64,000 bases of DNA, taken from assembly GCA_932521035.1 (NCBI GenBank), contig OW051492.1:6944001-7008000 (forward strand). The letters are read 5' to 3'. Within the stretch, counting starts at the first letter, position 1, and the number at the start of each line of letters is the position of its first letter. Origin of the DNA: Oscheius dolichura (lineage: Eukaryota > Nematoda > Chromadorea > Rhabditida > Rhabditidae). This document shows positions 21,785-33,088 of the stretch, piece by piece. The position numbers and the translations under genes are program-made. The notes under the pieces are model-generated. The model had not been told where the DNA came from and did not search any database. It saw only the letters and a list, made by a program, of their open reading frames with translations.

Positions 21785-23250
21785 CAGTTCCGTAGCTTGT
21801 TGGTAATTTGTTTCCTGGAGGTTCACACGGCGGCTCCTCTTTAAAATCTGACTCTTCTAATCGGATAAGTTACGCACATTCACCAATAAACATCTTCAGC
21901 TCAAATACTGCCAAATGGCGGAGGAGAGACTTGTTGGCTCAATCTAATTTCGATGAGAGCGTGTTCTTTGAGGTTATTTGTTCGTTATTCTGATAAATAA
22001 TTCTGTGTATGTATCTTATCGTATTAGACGCATTCCCCGTACCAATTCCATAGAGAGGATGTTCATCTCCTCCCACGGCCTCTCCTAATTGCCCGATTGT
22101 GGAGAGGGGGGAGGAGGAGGGGAGTTGGCCGATTATTATTCGAGGGGAAGAGATTGGAGCGGGTCGTGTGACCAGTTGCCTGTAGGGGGAGACATTTGCA
22201 TAACGGGTCAATCTTTGTCCTTCCCCTGCAAACACCCGGTCGGGCCGATCCTCTTTCGAAATCCTCCGCGTTCCGGTTTGTCGGACCATTTTTGAATCGA
22301 GTAATCTCCCCGGCCATCCATCTCTTTTGCAGCGTCCTCCCAATTTCCCTCATCTCATCCCCGGCTGCCTCTAGGGTTTCCCGGGGCTTCCGGTAGAAGA
22401 GAGAGCCGACGGAGCAGAAAAAAGCGAGAGGGCAGACGAATAGCCGATCAGGGGCTGAATATTTCAGGAAAGGGGACACCTCCGGGCAGTTGTGTTTACG
22501 GAATTGGATACAGTCGGGGGCTAAATAAAACAAGGGGGCCTTGTCAGGCGGGGCAGATGGGTTCACGTGAACCCCGGCCCCCCTCACCCCGGGTGTAATA
22601 AGAGGACGAGTTGGACGAAAGTTAAACAAACTTCGTTGTGTGCTCGCGGAGGTTCAGGAAACGTCGGCCTCGTCCCCTTCGGATTTCTCTTTTCTCCCAA
22701 CGAACGTCGATATTTGGGGGGCCGGCTTGCGCTAACCGGGCGCGCAAGCGACTCCGGAGGAGGAGGACGGACACGTGTCGCCCCATCAGATACGGCCGAC
22801 ACAAATCCAGGAAATTGCATGAAATTGTCGGGCTCGTTTTGCACGAGTCGCTGCTGCTTACTCTCCCCACACATTCCCGGCCGCGGAGGATCGATAGAGT
22901 CGAGACTGAGAATGAGAAATCAAAGAGTTTACTCGTTTAGTATACCACAGAGAAATAATAATAATTAGGCGTTACAATAAAAATAGAAGAGAAGGGGCGT
23001 TACAACAAAAAGAACACTGGGGGAACAGATTGCTTACGATCTTTTTGTCGTGTTTTCCGCCGGCGGAACGACACTTTTTTGACGTTTCATTTATTTTTTT
23101 TTCATGGATTTTTTGTACATTTTCTAGCGTTTTTTTTTCTATTTTTATATACAATTTTATGAGATTGGGAGGTGGGAGAGAAGAGAGGGAGAGAGATTGG
23201 ATAAACCGTAATAGAAAGGGGGGAGGCACTGGGGCATGGCTAAAGCCTAG
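21785..23250. other. Intergenic region, AT-rich to GC-rich transition
   Basis: Starts AT-rich next to IDE and becomes GC-rich by about 22.1 kb. Open frames are present on both strands but none has protein-like character with splice sites. Confidence 0.4.
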
Positions 23251-23279
23251 AAAACAAATCATCCGAACGAGTAACAAAA

Positions 23280-24100
23280 GAACGAGAAATGCTCCGTGGT
23301 CCGACTGAGCTCAGGGGCAGCCCTAGCCAGGCCGGAGCTCCCATATGGACCACCGTATGTCCGGGAGGAATGGCACGCCTAGTGACTGCCCGACTATGCT
23401 CTCGGGACCAGGACCACCTCAAGGAGAGCAGGCCGACCGGGGCGGCAGGAGGAGGACCGGGGGAGTGTCCCGCAGATTCGCATGTCGTTCCATTTGGTCC
23501 ACCGTATGACCGGAAGTAGTACGAACTCGAAGACACTCCACGGGTGCCTGGCTCCGACTCGGCCCCCAGCCGACCGACTCCCCGTATAACAACTAGCCAA
23601 AATTGGAAAATGGACTATAACCCGGGAAGAGGACACTGAGGAGAAGAACCCACAAGTCCGAGGATTGAGCAAACTTCGGTGGCCGACGAAGGCGATGGTG
23701 GGCCGGTCGACAAGGCACGACGGAAGGAAAGATTCGGGTTGGCTGCTAGTTGGAGGAGGACGCGACGGGCACGGCTCGAACTTCTGCTACGGTGACAGAA
23801 TGACTCGGTCGAGGAGGGCGGGGTATGTACAGACAACCGCGATGGTATCTGAAGAGGAAGGGGTTATTCGGTGGGCGATGGGGGGAGGACTCACCAGAAA
23901 TGGGCAGAACCCATCCTTGGGGAAGTAGAATTCCGCGAAGAGGGCAACATTTGGGGGAGGCTCGGGAGACGATCCTGGAAAGACTCTAATTAAACGTGGA
24001 AATTACGAAAGAGCGGAAAAAATAAGCTGAATCAACAGAGACAGCTCGGCGATTATAGGGGAAAACTCACTGTGTGTAAGGTTCCTTGGGTCCTAAGTAG
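23280..24100 (-). CDS. Candidate multi-exon gene, Gly/Pro/Tyr-rich, unrecognised
   Basis: On the minus strand, exon 24071-24100 (YLGPKEPYTQ) is flanked by CTATTCTAG and GTGAGT. Exon 23895-23985 (VFPGSSPEPPPNVALFAEFY then FPKDGFCPFL) starts after ATTAG and ends at GTGAGT. The two join in phase at a split Gln codon, and the next exon starts at 23848 after CTCTTCAG. Further down, YGGP-type motifs occur twice (RSYGGPNG, RTYGGPYG). A TATA-like element sits at 24247-24253. No initiating ATG was placed with confidence and the downstream exon frame is uncertain. It could be a secreted structural protein, but family and function are unknown. Confidence 0.35.
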
Positions 24101-24246
24101 CTAGAATAGGAAAGAGAGGATGAACCCAGAGAGCCGAGGAGGGCCGGAGGGGCCGCCCGGACAGGGAGGATCCCCCGCCGGTACGGCCCACGGTCCGAAA
24201 CGAAAGACACCGGAGATCGGCGTGCCGACAATTGCAGCCACCCGGC

Positions 24247-24253
24247 TTATATA
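24247..24253 (-). promoter_or_regulatory. TATA-box-like element
   Basis: TATATAA on the minus strand, about 150 nt upstream of the first candidate exon at 24100. Position and sequence fit a core promoter, but no transcription start can be confirmed. Confidence 0.35.
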
Positions 24254-24259
24254 GTCCCA

Positions 24260-27200
24260 GAGGCGGAGCCACGCGACGCGGCCGCTCGCCCGTCGACAGA
24301 GCGCCAATACCGTGGGAATGGGCTGATTCACAAACAACCCCACGCTGTTTTCTTCGTCCCGGGACAACACATTTTTGAATTTCTTTGGCTCTTTTGGTCG
24401 CGGATCGTACAATTTTATGGGAAAGTCGGGAAAATAGGCCGGGGGGATAACAGAACGTGATGTTTTTGAGCAGAAAACGGAAGAAGAAGCCCCCCGAGAT
24501 CAACAAACACAGTCCGATCGGGGGGAGACCCTTTCGAAAAGAATCTAATCTCAACAAAGGGAGGGAGAGAGGCCAATTAACCCAATTATTCATTAATGGC
24601 GGCCTGTTCCTCGGCTGCACCCGGCGACCTTGTCAAGGCCGTTGTCCCTTTGTCCACGAGATTAACACTTTCGCGGAGGATATCTCCCCTTTTCTCGGAG
24701 AAGTGCACATGTTAACCTTCTTGCTCTTTTTCCCTTCTGGAGGAGTGTCCTTTCCTTTTCCCCCGTTCTCCTCCTCGCTTGGCTGAGCTTCTCCTCCCCT
24801 GCAGAAAGGACGGAGATCCGAAAATAGCCGCCTTTCCGGAACAGTCGGCAGACGTCTTTCGCAGACATCTTTTCGCAAAGGTTGCATACTTTTCGAACAT
24901 TTCGAACGTTTCGAATGGTTTCGTGCAGCTGTCGCTGACACGGGGGAATTCGTACGAGGACGGCGATTATCGCGCCCGTTTCGAAAGGCAACGGGCGGCG
25001 AGCCCGGCCGTTTTGCATCAGGCTGACGAAGCTTCGCGAACAGTTTCGACTCTTTTCTTCTTGGAGAAAACAATACGGATGGGAACAGGGGGTGGTCTTC
25101 GATCGGTGTCCCACATTTAGAAAAGAACAATACTTGTCAAATTGGCCGTTTTATGTGGCGGAGAGGGGGGCACCTTGGAAGGGGATCCCCCACCCGGGGG
25201 ACACTGTTGTCCACGGTCTCTGGTCGGCTATCCTCCTTCGAGCTCTGATTCCTCCCGCTTAACCGATAATTTGGAGGCGGAAGATGGCCTTTAATTGGCG
25301 GTGGACCGCAGCCGATCAGCCTGCTCATTGCCCCCGGCCGGTCTATAGCGGAAAACTCCCGTAAACAAAGTTCATCTTATCGCGGTCCCCATGTGACACA
25401 CAAAGAAAAAGTGCCCCCTCGAAAATCAGATATCCGACCGATCAGCAGACCCCCTCGGCTGGCTCTCGTCAACAAGCTGTTCGTCGGCTGAGTAACTGTG
25501 GCTGTCGTGTGATTGGTGTTGTTTTGTTCTGAATTGACTCAGAGACAGTTGGCTCGGCTGACAAAGAGCCAAGGAGCGGTGACGCAACAGAGGGCCCACT
25601 CCAGGGCGTGTTGACCCGTCCAGCCCACAATGGCAGGTGTCACCTGGTGGCCCATCTGCCCGGCCCCAGATGGTCTCTCCTGTCCCATATACAGAGCGAA
25701 GAGAAACATCTAACCATGTCCGGGACAGGCTGTCTTTGTCAAGGGGCAGTCCCCCGGGTGCATCTCCCCCTTCTCGTCCCCTTCTGATAATCCTCTCCTC
25801 CTGCCCCCGGATTCGTGGAAATGACAGTAAATCTGATCCTTCTAATCCGACGAGGAGGAAGAACAAAGAAGCGGGGACTAATCTCAGAGTGCCGCTGCTA
25901 GGGAGTGGTTGCCATTCGAGGAAAGACGCCTGTTTGTGACAACCAAGGACACTCTGCCCGGGTGTTTGTAGGGGACGAGTCCGAATTCAGACGGGCCCGG
26001 ACTCCACGGGGTCTGTGGCCGTTGTGTTTGCTCGGGAGAGAACCCATATCACACCTGATAAGACTCGACTTTTCCGCGATTCCTCTCTACTTTTTTAGTA
26101 TTCTCGAAGAGGCAAAAACGTGTTCTCTGCCGAGGGGAACCGGTCGAGTTTTTATATGCACGTGGAGTGGTGGGGGCAATGAGCCGCCGACGGATGTTTA
26201 CAAGCCGGCGATCAGAAGGCGAGACAACTTCTTCCTAATGAATAATGGCCGGCGACCCGATGTCTCCAAAAATAACCGGGCTAATACTATTACGGGCCGT
26301 GTTTATTTCGCCGAAGAAATCCCTCACTTCGATAATGAGAAAGTGTGTGTGGGGGGAGATCATCCACTGCTCATCCCGAAGCCCCTGGCCTTTGACGGCC
26401 TTTCAAAGAATGCCCCCTCTCTCTTTTATCAGCCTCCCAGCTCCTGTCAGTGCCGGGCCAGGAGTTCTCTTGGATGGTGGCCCGTAATCAGGCGGATCTC
26501 CCGAATATTCTCTCACGGCTGTCGCGTGTCGACCGTGAAATGACCCGAAAATTGGATATACAAAGGACGACGGAGGACGACGAAGGGAAAGGGGGGCAAT
26601 TGACCCGGGGAGTGCTCTGCCCGTCTCGTAGTCTCTGGTGTCTTCCCCTCGATAAACAGTATCTGCCGGGGGCTGATTCACTCGGATCCAACTACAACGG
26701 CTCGTGGTCTCCTGCCCCGGGGATGAATCAGATCTTTCACAATCCGTCCAAATTCGGAGGTCGGTGTGGCCAGCTGCCGGGTGCCAAATAGACGGCTTGT
26801 TAGTCACTATTTTGGGCTCTTTTTTGTGTCCAACGACGGAAAAAGGGCCTTTGTTGTGAGGGAGGAGAAGTCAAGCAGAGTCCCGGTTGTAATATGTCCG
26901 TCCTCCTCCCCCGACACGTGATGTCATTACGGTTTGTTGATGATCGAGGGGGCCGAGAACTTATCGGGGCGAGGAGTCTTGTGACGGTAAAAATAGTGGA
27001 GACTGTTTTGGCCGAAGGAGTTGTACTCGATAAGAGAGGGCGACCCGTTTTGGCAGGGGAAACAGTCCGGAGATCAACTCGGGTCCTCTCCTTCCGTGCG
27101 AGAATCCATCAGGACGATGACCACCATCGACTGCCGGCTATGAATAATTGAAGGCCGGGACACAGCCGGCAACCTCCCCAGGGAGCCTTTCTGATTAATG

Positions 27201-29835
27201 AGGTATCTATGGTTTTTATCTGACCATCCCGGTATTGACCTGTTTGCCTGTCTTTTTTCCTCTACTTTACACCGTGTCCAATACAGAAAAACGTCTTCTG
27301 CCCGTCTTAATATGGAGGGAGCTGTCGTCAGAGGACTGATCCCGGCTAATCACCTGAGGAGATAAGGCCTCGAGCACTCGCCGAGCACCTGTGCGGTTTC
27401 ATAATCTAATGGAGGAAACAAATCGGGCCGTTTGTACAGCTCGAATAAAAAACGACGGCTGCTTTGTCTTCGCCACAAAGGCACGCCTGCGAGTGAACGG
27501 GGGACGAGGCCCACAGTGCAACGTGGATCGAAAAACGTGGCACTTCCCACACCGGCTCTTCTTGGCCAAAGTACGGGACGAGGAGGGGGAATAATATTAT
27601 TATTCGGCGAGTATGATCCTCCCGTGGACTTTTACGATGTGTCTGATACGGCTGAAAACAATGACTGGAATGGCGGGGGTGACTCAGCCGGAAAGAGAAC
27701 TGTCACCTGGGATAATTGCCCCCTCGGGGGAACTCAGGAAATTGTCCTGCTCTCCCTGGTCTGAAACGAGGGACTTTGGCCGGGGCCGTGAGAATCGAAC
27801 CGTCACATGCCAACCAGAAACATTCACTTTCTTCTCGAAATGCTGCCATTCTTCCCCGTGAACCGGTTTCCCCATTTTTCGATCTCTGCCCTGCCCTGCT
27901 TCCGCCCCGGCCATCATTCAAATTTCGGCCAATTTGCATACGCCGCGTGTTTTTTTGCAGAGAGGAAGCTCAGAGTCCACCACCCTTCCACCGAAAATGT
28001 ACTGTGATTCCCAGTACATGCTCATCTCTCATGCTGGCTGACTGGCCCCTTTGGGGGTGGCTGATTCACAAACGACCGAGGAAATGACCCGATAATGCAG
28101 GTGCTTCGATCGGCTTTGAAGTTCCTCTTTTTTGAGAGGAGTGGGGCGTTGAAGAGAGGCAATCAGCCGCCTGAAAGGAGGGGATTTGCAGGGACTGAAA
28201 AGTGCAAGGGGCCTGCCAAAGAACGGCCATCAGGGACCAGGAAGAGCTGTCGCTTATGCTTGACGGGGTCTCGGACCAGGAAATGCGGCCGCCGGATAAT
28301 AACCGTCTCATCTTTTGTACACGGAACCCATTAAATCGAGTACTCTCCCCAGAGGGTGACCTTCTTCTTCGAGCTGAAATGAGGTCGTTCTCCTCGACTG
28401 TTTACTGTCCCCCGTCGTAAACAGCTTCCTTTCCAGGGACGGCCATCCTCCTTCTCCTCCTCCTCCTCGTCCTGTGTGTTTCTGATTGACGGCGACGGGA
28501 TCAGATAGCCCCCTTGAGCCACAATTAGCTACCTCAAAGTTTGAGAGCAATTACCGCGGGAGGGGGACTAATGAGGTGTCGTTACCCGGCGGGGTGCAAC
28601 CCAAGTGCAAACTGGCCTGCAAGGGAATGGAATGGCCCGTCCAAAGAGCGGCCAACGGGGACCACAGTCACTATTTTTGATGGATGGCCGCTCTCGACAC
28701 AAACATCTCACAAGCGTAAGCGGAAATTTAAATTTCCCCGGGTGCCGAGAAGGGAAGCATAACAAGTCGAGCAGGAATCAACCCCGGGGGAGGGGGAGCC
28801 TCTGAAACCAAGAGGAACTCTTTCTATTTCAGATTACGGTATCCAGATGCTCGGAATAGACTCCGTGTCCTCCGAGTAAACTGATTTTCCCTGGTTCCCT
28901 GAAAACATATTATTATTCGTTTGCTAATCAAACACTGGTACAAGGAGAGGACACTACGGGAGGAGAACAGCATGTACCCAGCTGGCCGTGGCTGTTTTTG
29001 GAGGCTGTCTCGTGTCCGACACCGATCATACGCCAAAGTTCCCGGGATGACTACAGAACCAAAATAATCCGAGGTTTATCTGACAGGGCGATCCAGTACG
29101 CGTCACCCAACCGATACGATCTTCGTTTGATTTTCAAATTGTCAGTGGTTCCTCGAATGAAGAGATCGCCCTTCAATCATCTGAATTCCCACAATCCTCA
29201 TTATCTCTCGGTTCGAGACGGGTTCTTTTTGCTCGAGTTTATTTGAAAAGGAGAGCTAATCAGCCATTCAAATCAAGGAGAGATGTTTGCTTCGCCTCCT
29301 CCTCCGACCACATTATGAACTGCTGCGTCAAAGGGAACTCGGCCAATGTTTTGAATATTTGAGGAGAGGTGGCAAGCCTCGCGGCCATGTTGCGGGGACC
29401 AGCAAATCATGGGCAAACAGAAAAAGAGAGGCGAGAAGTTGTGGGGACAAGCTAGATACAGCAACGACGACGAAGGGGACCGTCTCGAAGGGACGGGGGG
29501 AGTCATTGTGTAGCCTGTCTTTTATTGCTTGTACACTAATAAACGAAGGAGCCATCAGAAAAGAGCCCGAGTGGACAGAGGATCCCCCAGCCCGACTCAT
29601 TGGCATCCCCTCTCAATCGGTGCTTCTCATTGCGACAAGTAACACAATCGGATGCTCTCTTCCATATGAGCAGCTGATGTGTAACGTAATAAAGGAGAGG
29701 AGACCGCCGTCCCCCCATATGGCTTGATTACCAGGCGGCCGGCCGCAGGTGATCCGATTGTGGAAGCATTCTGAACGGATTCTTATGAATACTTAGTAGA
29801 CCTTTAGTATGTAACAGGTGTATAAGTTACACAAT
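24260..29835. other. GC-rich gene desert
   Basis: About 5.5 kb with no exon I can defend. Many open frames run on both strands because stop codons are rare in GC-rich sequence. Short patches look protein-like (for example a + frame at 26894-27151 rich in Val/Leu/Arg) but lack start context or splice partners. Palindromic and low-complexity CCTCC/GGAGG runs are frequent. It is a candidate for cis-regulatory DNA or long intron. Confidence 0.4.
24892..24915. repeat. Triple TTCGAA array with 9-nt period
   Basis: TTCGAA palindromes start at 24892, 24901 and 24910, with another TTTCGAAA near 24980. The tight spacing resembles a clustered protein-binding site. It is not a strict heat-shock element, whose GAA units are spaced 5 nt apart. 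Confidence 0.4.
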
Positions 29836-30207
29836 TTAAATATCCGACGATAGAACCTCGAGGGCCTTTCGGAAATAGAGAGACGACGCCAGAAGAGCTA
29901 CAAGGAGATTGCTGGCCGACTGACAAGGAAGAGCCTCGCCTGCCGGCATCAGGGTGATCTGTGGATAACGAATTGCTCCCAGAAAGGCGTCAGAGCATGT
30001 TCCCAAGGCCTCTTTTCCCAGAGGTTCACATATTCCCAGAGATTGAAGAAGTTGAATGGCATAAATTACTCCTTTTCCGGATGTTTCTCTTTCACTCAGA
30101 CATTCCAATAATAGCCCGGCCAAAGGTCTATCCCCCTTCTGGTACACGTGTTACTCCGAATACAACAGTCTGGCTACTTTTTGTTCTGTGATGTCGTCCG
30201 TTCCGAA
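29836..30207 (-). pseudogene. Coding-like exon with an in-frame stop
   Basis: The minus-strand frame FGTDDITEQKVARLLYSE, then TAA (30151-30153), then KGDRPLAGLLLECLSERETS and about 75 more residues (GVIYAIQLLQSLGICEPLG, SASNLLVALLASSLYFRKAL), stops at 29836. It has the helical Leu/Ala pattern of a real protein on both sides of the TAA. A GT..AG reading around the stop gives only a 16-nt intron and shifts frame, so either the gene is decaying or the frame upstream of the TAA is coincidental and the real exon starts after TACCAG. No family recognised. Confidence 0.35.
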
Positions 30208-30585
30208 TTATACAGCGGCTTATTTGTGTCTCTCCCAAAAAATACAGTGACGACAACGGCAAAGTTCCCCCCTCCCAAAATAGCCGATTTCGACAATATC
30301 CCGGGAAAAACTAACAGTTGAAACAGACATATAATCAAATGACGAACAGGCACGTGGACAAACAGTTACTAGAAAAACAATTATAGGGAATGGGATATGG
30401 GGGGAGATCCCCGGTAGGGAGGGGGGACTGTCTGGGGAGGATAAGGGGGCCGCCGAGTACTTGAAGTGACAGGGTCAGACAGGAGAAGGACCGGAGGAGG
30501 CCGAGGGAGGACGAGGTATCCATTTCAATCTAACGCACACCGAATAGCCAGCCCTTTTATTGACAGTTTGTCTTTGAAGATATTC

Positions 30586-30855
30586 TTATTGGAGGAAGGC
30601 TGGTATCCCGATCGTCGAGGAGTACTGTAGGCCAGCCACGGAGGAGCATACCGCCTTGTCCTCCTGTCGGATCAGGATTAGTCGGCATTCTCCACACTCA
30701 GCAGCAGGAACTGCGAAACGTGGCTCATCCTGTACTACTTTGACAGGAATAAATCATATGCCGAGACGGGTGTTGAGAATTAGGACTAGTCCTCCTCTCT
30801 TGATAGCCTCTGCTCCTGGAAGATGTCCTGCCCAAATTCTGCTCGGGTCCCTCAT
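30586..30855 (-). CDS. Candidate short gene with internal TGA or 30-nt intron
   Basis: The minus-strand frame from ATG 30855 reads MRDPSRIWAGHLPGAEAIKR, GGLVLILNTRLGI, TGA, FIPVKVVQDEPRFAVPAAEC, GECRLILIRQEDKAVCSS and ends IGIPAFLQ at 30586. Removing a 30-nt GT..AG segment (GTCTCGGC to TCAAAG) deletes the TGA and keeps frame, matching the mini-introns elsewhere. AATAAA at 30556-30561 on the minus strand follows the stop by about 25 nt. About 79 residues, no recognised domain. Selenocysteine is unlikely because little 3' UTR is available for a SECIS element. Confidence 0.35.
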
Positions 30856-30959
30856 TTATGTTTTCATCATGTTTTACAGATGTGAATACAGGGTTTCCGT
30901 ATCGACTGATTCATCTGGCCCGTGTAGAAGAAGAATAGAAGCCGAATAGATGGAAATAT

Positions 30960-33070
30960 CGATGACACACGGCCCCCGGTAATTGGGGCTAGAAGGTGTT
31001 CCCCCGAGCCATCCCCCATTATCTCCTCCTTTGCTTTTCTCTCTTCCGGCCGACTAGCCCCGGCAGGTGTCTCTTGTCATTTCGGTGCCCCTTGACCCTC
31101 TCCTGTCCTCCTCCTCCCCGGCCGGCCACACCTTGTTCATAATAGTATCCTCCAGACCCAATTAAACACTCACCCCTTCTCTGTTTACCCAAGTCTTGAA
31201 TTCTCCTCCAAAAACCGCTTATTACTCTTTCCGTCTCGCCCCCCTCCCCCGGCCGAACACAGCTGTAATTCGGTCGGATCTCCTAATTGTAGGTCCTAGT
31301 GGGCCCTTTTGTCTTGAGGCGCGTAAACGGCTTTGACCCCCCGGTTTGTGCCTTTACTACTGGCTGCCCGTTGGCTAACAGCTGCCACCTTCCTCTGCCT
31401 TTTGTCTCTTTCGATTTATCTGTCCGAAAGGGATCGCGCGCCGCGCGAAGCGCGGCTCGTGGTTTGACTTTACATCGGGGTAGTGCCAGGTTCCGGAAGG
31501 TAACTTTGACGCACAGAGCTTTTCAGTTGAGGTTTCGTGAAAATCTTTTTTAACCATAATTTTGAGGGTGGTCGATTACCCCTATCCCCAAATTTTCAGG
31601 GATGTAGTCCATAAAATAAAAGCAGGACGAGCACAACAAGTTTTGCAAAATGTCATTACAATAAAATACGGGAAGTGAGCCTTAATTTTTTTTAAATTGA
31701 GACAGATGGTATATGGATCATGGTATGAGGTTTGAAGGGTAAATTGGTGGAAGGCAAGACGTCAATCCCAAATAACACTGGACCACAAAATAAGAGGGAG
31801 CGGGCGGGTGATTCAACCGTTTTCAAAAGTGCAGTGGTTTGATTCTTCAAATTATCGTTCCCTTTTTGTACATTCCTCCCCTTTCCCCATTATCGCCTCC
31901 TTTTTGTCCACTCCTATCAAACCACAAGGTTTCTTTGAGTTTCTCTTTTTAAAATAGTGATACAGACCGAACTCTCCCTCCTCCCGTAAACGAGACTATG
32001 AATTATTCGTCCGAACCCGGGTCCTTTGACTCGAACACTGCCCTCCTCCTCCTCCCAGGAGGAGTCCCCTGGTCATTCTAATTAATAGCCCGAGTTCTCC
32101 CCCTAATCCCCCTAATGGTCAGTTACTCCTCATCCTTCTCGAGAAGACTACACTCGGAATCCAATCCCGCGCCTTCCTTTCGTTATTCTTCCGCTTCACG
32201 TCCGACAAATTTTTGCCACTCTATCCGAGAAAAATGCGATTACCAGCCGAGAGGAGGCGCAGAAAGATCACGCCTTTGCCGTTCATCCGGCCAAAACTTC
32301 GGCTCGGCTTATTTTTGGGGACTATAGCCGATCTCCAGTGAATTCATCTTCAAGACCATTCCTTCTTTCTGATTCAGGGTTCTTGTGGAAATATTCATTT
32401 GAAATAGACTAGATATATTGTTGCTTGTTCCCTGTCTCGTCCGGGTTGAAGAGGCCGTCATAAACATTCGAATATTACTTTGTCTCCCGGTTGTCTCCTC
32501 GAAGCCCTCGCCATCTGTATTTATTCATCCTCGCCCCCTCCCAGTCTTGAGTATTTTTCAACCCGTCTTCGAACCTTTCCTCCCCTCGTCCCGTGTTCCT
32601 CAATGGCCGTCCCAGTTGCGCATTGATGAGTCCTAATTTCATTAATGGTTGTCTTCCGTCGACTTTCTCTAAATTTCACTTTCTTCGGTCACTTTCCCTT
32701 GCCCGTCACTCTCCTCCTCTCCCCCCGTACCATCTGTTTCCCTCGATAATCATACAGAAATATTGCCAAATTCCGGGTATCTTACAAAATTGGGGGCAAT
32801 GTCTCAATTAGCGGCCATTAGCCCCGGTCCTTTGTGCCCGAACATGGCCAATTTCCTAGATTTGATGCTCTCCCGATTACTTCAATCCTTCCCCTCTCCA
32901 TCATGGATCTTCTTTTCTTTTGACACTTGGACTTGCTAAACGGGGAGACTTGCCTTTACACCGGTGTCCCTGCCCGAATAGGGTAAATCCCCTCTTTGCC
33001 CTTTTCTGTTTTACTTGTCTGCCGCAGGTAGGCTCATAAGCGGATAATTTTGCCATTACTTCCAAACTCT
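30960..33070. other. Gene-poor, pyrimidine-rich region
   Basis: On the + strand this is rich in CCTCC/TCCTC runs, especially 31.0-31.3 and 32.0-33.0 kb, upstream of the + strand family 2 copy A. A less GC-rich patch at about 31.48-31.9 kb with a strong hairpin at its left edge may be a repeat remnant. No gene recognised. Confidence 0.4.
31441..31455. repeat. Perfect GC hairpin
   Basis: CCGCGC-GAA-GCGCGG, a six-base-pair stem with a GAA loop, extended by more GC-rich pairing on both sides. It could be the end of a transposable element or a structured RNA. Confidence 0.45.
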
Positions 33071-33088
33071 AGTCCGAAACAGGCTGAA

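Noticed and set aside
25905-26543. 212-residue + strand ORF in the gene desert
   Set aside because: Random-like composition, no splice sites in phase, no recognisable motif; long frames are expected in GC-rich DNA.
26894-27151. 85-residue + ORF with a regular Val/Leu pattern
   Set aside because: Some protein-like character, but no partner exon, no acceptor-like start and no polyadenylation signal nearby.
27780-27830. tRNA-like GGTTCGATTC on the minus strand
   Set aside because: The T-stem does not pair and no D-arm or acceptor stem is present.
30586-30855. Selenoprotein explanation for the internal TGA
   Set aside because: The polyadenylation signal is about 25 nt after the stop, leaving no room for a SECIS element; a mini-intron explains it more simply.
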